NCBI GenBank assembly: GCA_023525715.1
Contig: CM042017.1
Location: 81,807,357 to 81,871,356 of the forward strand
Source: Cichorium intybus
Lineage: Eukaryota; Streptophyta; Magnoliopsida; Asterales; Asteraceae
DNA length: 64,000 bases
Reading direction: 5' to 3'
The notes below the pieces were generated by a model. The model did no database searches, was not told the DNA's origin, and saw nothing but the letters and a program-made list of their open reading frames with translations. The position numbers and the translations under genes are program-made. Positions 24,853 to 36,414 of this stretch are shown here, in pieces (within the stretch, counting starts at the first letter, position 1; each line of letters starts with the position of its first letter).

Positions 24853-25170
24853 ATGAAAGGAAAGGATATTGAAGCTATGGTGAATATTTTCATTGAGCAA
24901 GCGGAGACTAACAGGAAGATGATTATGTTTTTCAAAAAAAAGTTGGAAAATGATTATGACATTAAGAAGGCAATGTATGAACGTATGGATACCAGACCAA
25001 GGTTTATGAATTTTTTTCCAGGACAAAATTTTATCGGTGAGGCCAAAATTCATCATGTAAATCTTATGGGGGTTGTTTATAATATTCATGAACAATTTTC
25101 GAAGGAGATTGAGGAGCTGAAGGACATCAAGAAGGGTATAGAGTATGAGTGTCCGTATGAGAATGAGTAA
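24853..25170 (+). CDS. Small helical protein of element A, unknown function
   Basis: 105 residues from ATG 24853; the frame is open upstream to about 24832 but has no earlier ATG. The N-terminal half is helical and charged (KDIEAMVNIFIEQAETNRKM). A central Pro/Phe-rich turn (RPRFMNFFPGQNF, about residues 51-63) follows, then a long amphipathic helix (VVYNIHEQFSKEIEELKDIK) and an acidic end. No signal peptide or membrane segment is seen. I do not recognise the family. The layout matches the two neighbouring small genes, so the three may be divergent paralogues. Confidence 0.55.
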   Translation: MKGKDIEAMVNIFIEQAETNRKMIMFFKKKLENDYDIKKAMYERMDTRPRFMNFFPGQNFIGEAKIHHVNLMGVVYNIHEQFSKEIEELKDIKKGIEYECPYENE

Positions 25171-25578
25171 TTATCTTAGAAGTATTTTGTAAGTTGTATT
25201 AAAATTTTGCTTTTAATGTTTTTTGTTTTTATTTGCATTGAAAAGAATGTCTTTTATATGTGTTGGATATGGTTATATTTAGATATTTATATCAATATAA
25301 TATGGTTTTTTTAGTATATACTGATAATTAGGAAACTATATTTGATAATATATTACATGTTTTTAGATGACTTATATGACAATTCAATGGAAAGTCATAA
25401 TTACGAATAGAACGTTTCCGTCTAATGATGACATGAGATTTTTAATAATGACTTTGGGCGCCAAATCGGATCATCTTCCCAAAAAAATAAAAAATTCACG
25501 AGTTTCAAGTTATCATATAACCCTATTCAAACCCTAGAAAATTAGTTTGGCTATTTTTACTTTGAAAATAAACCCTAA

Positions 25579-25587
25579 CTATAAATA
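25579..25587 (+). promoter_or_regulatory. TATA box of small gene at 25660
   Basis: ctataaata, about 75 bp before ATG 25660. Confidence 0.6.
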
Positions 25588-25659
25588 ACATTTAAAATAA
25601 AAGCTTCTCACAATTCTCGATATCATAAACCTATTGCAAATCTCTTGGACACATCACTA

Positions 25660-25983
25660 ATGGCGTCTGGTTCATCGAACAAACTTTTGATAAAATCTCC
25701 GATTAGAAAGATGGAACTCGAAGAGGAATTGAAATGCTATGGAAAAGAGTATGTTTGGGCAAACCAAACAAGGGATCTAATTGAACAAGAAATCGAAGAT
25801 CAAGATGAACTTCTAGATCACATCCCTCTGATCCCGCCAACCTGTCCTGGTAAACTGCGAAAACATGTTTTGCAAAGGGTTCAAAGAGGAAATCAAGAAA
25901 TCATGCAAGTCTTAACAGCTTTGATCAAGAAATTGGTGAATAAGATGAGCGAAATTGAGCATATGATTAAAGAAGCGGAGTAA
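25660..25983 (+). CDS. Small helical protein of element A, unknown function
   Basis: 107 residues from ATG 25660. The N-terminus is Ser/Lys-rich (MASGSSNKLLIKSPIRK). Then come a charged helix (MELEEELKCYGKEYVW), an acidic stretch, a Pro-rich turn (HIPLIPPTCPGK, about residues 53-64) and a C-terminal helix (EIMQVLTALIKKLVNKMSEI). The order helix, Pro-rich turn, long C-terminal helix repeats that of the 24853 and 26733 genes. No known family is recognised. The frame has no internal stop and its own TATA box, which favours a real gene over chance. Confidence 0.55.
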   Translation: MASGSSNKLLIKSPIRKMELEEELKCYGKEYVWANQTRDLIEQEIEDQDELLDHIPLIPPTCPGKLRKHVLQRVQRGNQEIMQVLTALIKKLVNKMSEIEHMIKEAE

Positions 25984-26391
25984 TATGAAGTTTGGATAAG
26001 AGTATATTTCTATTTGAATGTTGAAGATGTAATCAAAGGTTACGGTGAATATAATATACTTTTATTCTGTTTAACTGATACTAATCTTGATCTGAATATT
26101 CCTTATCATATTATCATATACGTTAATTTTGTGATATGTGTATCAAATTTATGCATTGATTGATGCATGATATGATTGTGCATATATGTATGAATTTTGA
26201 ATAAACTCTTTAGTTTGAACATCACATTTTGTTAAGAATTTAATCAATAAAATAAAATTGTGTGTCGAATATGATTTACTTTTAGATTCATGATTGCAAA
26301 TGTAACTCATAGTAATCATATTAATCAAGAACGAAGAATATCTACATCGTTATATTATTTATATAATAGATCATTCCAAACATAACAACAA

Positions 26392-26733
26392 CTATTCATA
26401 TCTAGACCTAAACATTAGGAAATCCTTCAATGTTTCAACTTGATTTGACATCAACACCTTGACTTGTTCTATCTGGTTATATACATCCTTTATTGTATCG
26501 ATCTCGCTGTTGATGTACTCAATACGCTCTTTGTAGAAGTATTTTGGATAGAAGGGAGGCATCGATTCTTGATTCTTCAACAGGAAATATTGAACAGTAA
26601 ATCTTGATTCTATATGGCATCGTAATGATACCATATGGAGATTTTCATCGTGAATCATATCCCTTCTGCTCCTCTCGTAATCCCTTGTGTATGAACGAAC
26701 TCGATCAACATTATTAACATTATCTTGATCCAT
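26392..26733 (-). CDS. Small helical protein of element A, unknown function
   Basis: 113 residues from ATG 26733 on the minus strand. The N-terminus is charged (MDQDNVNNVDRVRSYTRDY). Then come HMVSLRCHIESRFTVQYFLL, a Pro/aromatic turn (MPPFYPKYFYKER, about residues 58-70) and a long C-terminal helix (INSEIDTIKDVYNQIEQVKV). It is transcribed towards the 25660 gene, so the two are convergent. It shares size and layout with the other two small genes. Function unknown. Confidence 0.55.
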   Translation of the reverse strand: MDQDNVNNVDRVRSYTRDYERSRRDMIHDENLHMVSLRCHIESRFTVQYFLLKNQESMPPFYPKYFYKERIEYINSEIDTIKDVYNQIEQVKVLMSNQVETLKDFLMFRSRYE

Positions 26734-26815
26734 GGAATACGTGAAAAGTGACAGAAAAGAAGTCTTGAAACGGAATGAAATTTGTTAACCGTATCTAATC
26801 GACTGATATGTATGC

Positions 26816-26825
26816 TATTTATATT
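26816..26825 (-). promoter_or_regulatory. TATA box of small gene at 26733
   Basis: The minus strand reads ATATAAATA about 85 bp upstream of ATG 26733. Confidence 0.55.
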
Positions 26826-27069
26826 ACTAAAAAGAATTTTAAATACGTCGTGGAATTGTAAAAGCAAGGAACCCTAAATTTATATAACGGATAACATATA
26901 TTAAATGAAGTAATTAATTATAACAACCACATATTTACCAAAGGAGATATTGTAATAAATTAAAAATATAAACCACGGCTAATGATACTTTTAGGTGTTT
27001 TAAAAATAATTTAGTACACAAGCAGTCAATAATCATTGTTCCCTACGTGACATCTATATGAAGTCACAA

Positions 27070-27378
27070 TTACATTAAATAAGGATTTGAAAACAAGGAT
27101 TTGACTGCATGAAAGAACAATTTTGGAGACTCGCTTGAGCTTAAGTTGTAACCATCATCGAATGTTTCTGCAATATCACTTTTTTTTGTTAATGTGTTTA
27201 ACTCTCTTTCTCTCTTTTTGATTAGGTATGGGATTTTGTGATTCTGTCTTTGTTGTTTTTTCATCATAGTCAGTACCCTTTTCCTCTTCTTTCCATTTGT
27301 TTCATTAACATGTAACCCTGCTAGACCTTGAACAATTGTCTCTATAGAACCTGATACTAACACATTGAAGACAATCAT
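27070..27378 (-). CDS. Basic Ser/Lys-rich small protein, doubtful
   Basis: 102 codons from ATG 27378 on the minus strand. The middle is very basic (NGKKRKRVLTMMKKQQRQ), a possible nuclear signal. The C-terminal part is Ser/Phe-rich. No family is recognised and no clear TATA box is seen. It may be a small element gene, an exon of a larger one, or chance. Confidence 0.3.
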   Translation of the reverse strand: MIVFNVLVSGSIETIVQGLAGLHVNETNGKKRKRVLTMMKKQQRQNHKIPYLIKKRERELNTLTKKSDIAETFDDGYNLSSSESPKLFFHAVKSLFSNPYLM

Positions 27379-28920
27379 TGATAAAACATAATAAATGACA
27401 TTTGATGATATGAAATTGTTATATCACATAAAATTTTTATATAACACCTTAAAATAGAAATACTATAACATTGTTGACATAAAAACATTATAATCTTAGT
27501 GTTTAACACTAGTTCATGGTGAGAATACGTGGTCATGTGTAGACCAATTGTTCATGGGTATAATTCTAGTCAATTTCATATTTCAAATTCTAAAATCAAT
27601 AATGATTGCATTTAAAATACGATTATTTCTGCTATGAATATTAAAATTTTAATAAATTCATTATCATAGTTCACAACAGAATGTATTAATTTCAGAATCT
27701 TAGTGTTGAACACTACTTCATGGTTAGAATTCTTGGTCATGGGGAGAACAATTGTTCATGGGTAGAATTCTAGTTAATGTCATGTATCCCATTATAAAAT
27801 AAATAATGATTGGATTTAAAAAAGATGGATTCTGCTATGAATATTAAAATTTTAATGAAATCTTTAACATAGTTCACAACAGAATGTATTAATAGTTTGA
27901 CTAATTTCATAATGTTATGTAGATAATTCATATCAGAATATATGTATTTTAAAAACACAACAAACTGTATATAAAGTTTTGTTATCTTTGTATAACACAT
28001 GAAAGTTTCCCAAACAAGTTATACATTTTTTAACAAATATTGAAACAAGTTGTATCAGTATAATTCTATTAAGAATATAACTAGATATATGATTTGATCA
28101 TCCAACATATAATTCATGATTAGCCTAATACAAAACATATAATTGAAGAAAATTGTTTGATGTGTATTCCTCATAGAAATACGTCATTATGGTTAATTGG
28201 ATTAAAAATGTATGTATCAGCTTTTATAGACCATTACACAACAATAAAATAGAAAAACAGAATAAATAACATCAACTACTCAATGTTGTAATAGATCTTC
28301 AATAAACATGTAACTTCAAATATTACATAACCATCAGTTTGAGATTTCAAGAATGTAATGGAACATGTTGGGATATGTTATACCCATCGAAGAAAATAAT
28401 CATAACCATATTAACTGGTAAGCAGTTTCATTACAGATATAGTAAATGAATAACATTTCAGCATAAGCATTATATTTTTTATGTAGTTTCAAACATGATA
28501 AACAATCGAACTAACATGTTTCGTTAGGTGGGTTATCGAAATCATATTCATCCTCATCAAGTATAATCGTAGTGGAAATGTTGTTTCTAAACATTATTCC
28601 AAACTCTTCACTTTGTTTTTTTGCAGATATTTTTTGTGTATTTGTATTGTTATTTGATATTGAGTTTAAATGCAACGAATATTTGTTTGAAAATTTTGTA
28701 AAATTTTAGTTTATAACATTTGCGGTTAAATAAAAGATTTTGAATTCAGTTTGTTTGTTATTAAATTTACACTGATTACGATATTATGATTACTAAGTAA
28801 ACGTTAATTTATTGGTTTCAATATTAATTTACGTTTAAATTGACTGAATTACCCTTTCGTGTTTAGATATTATGGGTTTAAGATTTTTTAATTACGAAAA
28901 TTATGGAATAATCGTGATCA
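27379..28920. other. Non-coding A/T-rich right arm of element A
   Basis: It contains a direct duplication: a unit running from cttagtgtttaacactagttc (about 27496) through ttcatgggtataattctag recurs at about 27702 with some 80-85% identity over roughly 150-200 bp. No gene was recognised. Confidence 0.5.
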
Positions 28921-28995
28921 TTGATATTTACCATCTAAAAGCCAAAGATATTTCTCACAGTTCACACAAAATACTTAGTTCTCATTTGAACCTAA

Positions 28996-30468
<1,473 letters not shown>

Positions 30469-31199
30469 TTCTTTTAAGAACTTAAATATTCATGAGATCT
30501 TGAGAACTCAATGTCATCCATTAGATCATTATCCAAATCAAAAAGGGCTTGATCGTCATTTTATAAATCTAATTTAATTTTGATTTTTTTTATTTTTATC
30601 AAGAGAATATCAACTCCTAAAAATAAGTTCAATCAATTTCAAATTTCAAATTTAAAAACTTTATGATTTTCGTTTTTTTTAATATGAGAATTTTTGAAAT
30701 TTGAAAAAACATAAAAGTTCTGAATTTAAAAAAAAAACAAATTTTCGAAATTAAAAAAACATATTAGTGTATTTGCATGTGTATATATGCATACTCGCAT
30801 ATGCATATATGCATACCCGCAGATGCATATATGCATATTTTCACAATTCATATATATGTATTCGTATTTTTAATATCTAAATGTAAAAAATAAATAACGC
30901 ATTTTATTATAAACAATAAAATACAACTGTTTTTAACGATACATACATAAAATTTAAAAAGTACAACGAAAAATAATGGACGTTACATACAAAAAATATT
31001 AAAAATACAACGAAAATTCATGATGTCTTCATTCCTCAAATTTTCAATTTTCATTTCTTCAGTTTGCTCGATAACTTCTCCGAAATCTGCAATAACATTA
31101 ATAAACATTAATATACATGAATATTCAAAATCATTAAAATTAATACATACATGCATATACGCATATGAACAAATGGACATCTATTTTATCATATATATA

Positions 31200-31440
31200 T
31201 ATATAGGCATATATGCATATGTGCACATACACATTTATATGCATATAAACACCTATTTGCATATGTGCACATATGCATATATAGGCATATATGCATATGT
31301 GCACATACACATTTATATGCATGTAAACACCTATGCACATATGCACATGTGCACATATGCAAACATATGTACACACACGTTTGCAAATGTAATCACATAT
31401 GCCCACATGTGTACACACACGTTTTTTCACATATACACAT
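31200..31440. repeat. Palindrome-rich minisatellite in element D
   Basis: A unit of about 79 bp (catatatgcatatgtgcac, then acatttatatgcat, then aaacacctat) occurs twice in tandem from about 31205, then decays into shorter gcacatatgcacatgtg pieces to about 31440. The unit is built of near-palindromes, so both strands give frames rich in Tyr, His, Ile and Cys; these are not genes. Confidence 0.75.
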
Positions 31441-31659
31441 GCACCTGTATGAATTTACATTCAAAGGTACATATGCACAAACATGGATATACACAAGTTA
31501 TCATATATATGCATTCAACTCCCTCACACTCGGCCGTGAACAGTCCCCGAAACCGATCGGCAAACCAAAAAAGCTGTGAAACAAAACCAAAAGTTTAACA
31601 TTGAGCCATTTTAGAATGTGGAAAGTGATTCGAGTATGTGATTTCATTCCAACCTGTTT

Positions 31660-31896
31660 AGCATGAACCAAGAGTAAATTAGAGTAAGATGAGTTGTAAG
31701 GCCTAAGCATGCCCCATTTGATGAAGTAATCAGTACCCCACTTAATGGCATCCAAAACATGCCCCATTTGATTAAGATCCATCATACTTCTGTGGTACTC
31801 TATGGCTCCCCACGACAACATTGTTACGGTGTACGCCATTGGCAGCCCAAACTTCACATGGTCACCGGCATCATAGTACCCTCCAACCAAGTTCAC
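31660..31896 (-). pseudogene. GH9 endoglucanase, second exon fragment
   Basis: The minus strand after acceptor gaatgtag reads VNLVGGYYDAGDHVKFGLPM then AYTVTMLSWGAIEY and LDAIKWGTDYFIKW. YYDAGDHVKFGLPMA is the highly conserved GH9 block with the catalytic Asp pair of DAGD. Family proteins continue for about 350 more residues; here the match stops after about 65 residues and unrelated sequence follows, so the catalytic domain is incomplete and the acid/base Glu region is absent. Confidence 0.85.
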
Positions 31897-31987
31897 CTAC
31901 ATTCCCACATTCATTTCATAAACATCTCGGTGTACAACCCAAAATAGAAAAAAGTACAAGCTTACAAAGCAAGAACCAGGAACTGAC

Positions 31988-32182
31988 CTTTTGTTGGTAA
32001 CCATCAGTAAGACCATAATCTCCTCGCCAATTCACTCGTTGACTCCGTGGTAAGTTTCTGGACCTTTGGGCCTCGAAAAACAACAAGCTTTTGTCGAGAG
32101 CTTGACTGTAGTCAAAAGCCGATGATGCATTCATGATGGTCAAAATTAAGAATGTGGCAAGAACATGCCTTGAGTTAACCAT
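31988..32182 (-). pseudogene. GH9 endoglucanase, first exon with signal peptide
   Basis: 65 codons from ATG 32182 on the minus strand to a splice donor (aaaag|gtcagt). It starts with a signal peptide (MVNSRHVLATFLILTIMNAS then SAF), followed by FDYSQALDKSLLFFEAQRS and RVNWRGDYGLTDG, the N-terminus of plant endo-beta-1,4-glucanases, which cut cellulose or xyloglucan in the cell wall. The intron to exon 2 (31897-31987, 91 bp) keeps GT-AG, so capture was from DNA, not mRNA. Intact reading frame and splice sites suggest recent capture. It is only the first quarter of a GH9 protein. Confidence 0.88.
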
Positions 32183-33040
32183 GGTGATCGATTATGGAGT
32201 TGAAGAAGGAAGCTGATGATGAATAAATGATGTGTCGGTATATCAAAGCAAAATCAACTTTCCATTGCCAGTTCCTCCTCCACGGCATAGCCAATCCCAC
32301 GTGTACCAACGGTGACGAGAGCAGTCAAATCGAGCCAGAGACCATCTTGCAGACGCTAGGGTTGGAGAGATTCGGTAAAGAAGATTGACGGGGAGAGAGG
32401 GATCGATCTGCAAGGGAGGAGGAACAACTTGATTTCGTTTGTTGAACAAGATAATACATACCTGATGAACGTTATCCCTCATTCTCAGTGTCAAATCGAG
32501 GAGGATATGCTTCTATGGGTGAGGCGGCAAATATCCAAGATGAGGGGACAATCTACAAGGATCTTTGAGAGTGACGATGAGAGACTTATAAAAGAAATCA
32601 ATTTGTTCCTCAATCGATAGGCCTAATGGTGAATCGAGGTCGTCGGGATCGAGAGGAAGACGAGAAGGTGACGGCGGCTAGGTCAGGGAAACGGTGTGGC
32701 TATCTCCGATCAAGAGGTGGGGGATGCAGTTCTTCACGGAAATCGGAATAGAGAGAAAGACGAGAGGCGAGTGAGAGAAAGAGGGATGATTGTTTTTCCT
32801 TTCTTTAGTGGGATAGATTGTGTATTTAAAATTAATTACGCTGATTCGTTGGGATTTAGAGTTAATGATAATTTTTAATCTCTATAATACCCTTGCCAGC
32901 TTTTCATTAATACCAATAATACCATTGAATTTGTTATTAATTACAAAAATGCCATCGTTCATCTTAGCCTTTGAATTTTTTGATCTTGTGGTCCATAATT
33001 GGTTCTCAAGATCTCATGGTTTTTTGAGTTCTCACTAGAA
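32183..33040. other. Region upstream of the captured GH9 exon
   Basis: Plus-strand frames (32429-32620) give a charged sequence that I do not recognise. Part may be the captured GH9 promoter. Purine-rich words (gagagaaagacgagaggcgag) occur at 32750-32790. Confidence 0.35.
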
Positions 33041-33045
33041 CCTAA

Positions 33046-34346
<1,301 letters not shown>

Positions 34347-34439
<93 letters not shown>
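34347..34439. repeat. (TA)n microsatellite
   Basis: About 93 bp of TA; right end of the TA-linked chain. Confidence 0.95.
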
Positions 34440-34442
<3 letters not shown>

Positions 34443-36201
34443 TTGGTATGCTTAGTATTTTACCAAATGAACTAAGGAAATTGAAGAGCTATGGTTTTTG
34501 GAGAGCGCGTGACCTTTTCTGTGAGTGCGTGTTCCCAAAGTTTCCAAAATAAGGATTTTCCTTGAGGTGGCGGTGGATGGGTTTTGCAATTTTTTGTTGG
34601 ACACGTTTCTTCATGAGCTTTCTTCACCGTTTTCTCAGCCAGTTAGTTGGCTCCAGCTAGCAACTGTTGCCTTCTTCTACACACATCCATAATCTCTCTC
34701 CTCTATTAGCATACCTCCACCATCGCTTCATCTCTTATTTTTGTTGGAGAGCCTGAATCAATTTCTTTCAGTAACGACCGGAATCCCAAGTCGAACAAGT
34801 AGTCCCCTTCCCTTCTTTCCTTGATAGCCATTGACACTTTTGTTTCTCCATGAAGGGTTATATTTCCGCCCCACTATCGACACTTCTGGGTATTTCTACT
34901 CTTTTTGTAAATTGGAATCAAATTTAAGTTGCTTTCTACGTTTCCTTTTGCGGTTCGGAAGCGAAAGCAACAAAGGATCACTGGTGGTTCCTGACACAAC
35001 TTCATATCTTTCTCCACTTCCACTTTCGGTACTGGTAGGTGTTCTTCCAGCCTCCTTTTTCTCCCTAATCTTCCTCCTTGCCTCCGTTATTATATATATT
35101 TGGTGTTTCGGTCTAGGGTGTCTGTGTTGTGGTTCCTATATATTTTTAGTTTGAAATTTGTATGTTTTATGAGGTACTAATTAGGGTGCGATATCGTGTG
35201 ACAATACGATTCACCCCCAAATGATCGTGATGGTGTTCAATCTATACTTTGTCACTGGCACCGCTTGTCTGTCACCGACAATCACCTCTCAATGCTTAGT
35301 TCAATTTTCGTATTGGATGCTGGTACCGATTTAGGGGTTTTCACGAAGATGAGTATTACCGTATTACTCATACAAAATATATCTTCTCGAGAGAGAATGC
35401 TTCCACCACCGCTTCATGTGAAGAAGAAGGAGAAACCAATCCATCTTCCAGAGGCTCCCCAACAATTCTTCTCCATCATAGATTCCGTTTGTCTTCCTCT
35501 TGGCACTACCTCAGAAGTTCCAAATTTACCCTCTCAGTTCTCTCCGTCAACCCTGTTTTTGCATCTTTTTTTTAAATTAGGGTTCTTGTTTTAATTTCGG
35601 ATTTATTTTGAATATGGTAAAACAATGGCTTTTAATTTTCAGTCCCACATGGTTGCTAATAGGAAGAACCTCAAGAAAGCCTTTGGCGTTTTGATCGAAA
35701 TTCTTCTTCTCCTTGTTACAAACGAACACCCCACCCCTCTCCGCCACCAGCATGTGTAAAAAGGTATGCCTCCATTAGTAACATAATTTGATGTTCCAGT
35801 GGAATTCTTGAATAGTTATTGTTCAAAATTTGGAAAAAGATGGATACTTTGTCAAATATTTTGTATTAAATTTAGGCATAGTCAGTAGTTTGGCGATTAA
35901 TGATGTTAAAAGCTTATGATTTCTATGATTCAGCTTGATTCTAATGAAGCGTACAATAACATGATCCACAGGTACGTCAATGACCGGGAATTTTCCTTTT
36001 ACAGTTGTGCAACTCTGATTCACATTGGTTATCAACTTTTAGCCATGTGTAAGAACGCAAGTTACTTGATTTGAGAAGTCTTTCGGATTTTGCTTCAAAC
36101 CACAACATTCTATTAATTATTTTTTTATTGAATTGTCTAATTTTGAGAACTCAAGTTATTTGATTTGAGAAGTCGTTCAGTATCTGATGGTTAAAAGCCA
36201 G
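34440..36201. other. Gene-like but unassigned region left of the young copia
   Basis: Less A/T-rich than its surroundings, with pyrimidine-rich stretches and frames of about 107 codons (34831-35154 and 35265-35594, plus strand) that resemble no known protein. It may be the 5' part of the broken gene whose PHD-finger remnants lie beyond the copia at 44.1-44.4 kb (inference). The last five bases (gccag) are the copia target duplication. Confidence 0.35.
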
Positions 36202-36401
36202 TGTTAATTATCAAAGATCAAGTTCAAAGAGAATAGAGAGAAGAGAGGCTAGGGTTTGAGAGAGCTTTCATTGACTGTAAAATGTGAGTTCATGGCAAAT
36301 GAACAAAGAGAGCTACACTTAAATACAAATGGGCCAAAGGGCTAAATTAAGACTAATGGGCTAAATAATGCCCAAACATAAAAATCCTTAATAGGCTAAC
36401 A
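36202..36401 (-). repeat. 3' LTR of the young copia
   Basis: tgttaattatc ... aggctaaca, 200 bp, apparently identical to the other LTR. To its right, tcccctctcaaactcac is the complement of a polypurine tract (GAGTTTGAGAGGGGA). Confidence 0.93.
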
Positions 36402-36414
36402 TCCCCTCTCAAAC

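Noticed and set aside
31020..31598. 192-codon Tyr/His/Cys-rich frame
   Set aside because: It follows the palindromic minisatellite, with similar frames on the opposite strand, so composition explains it.
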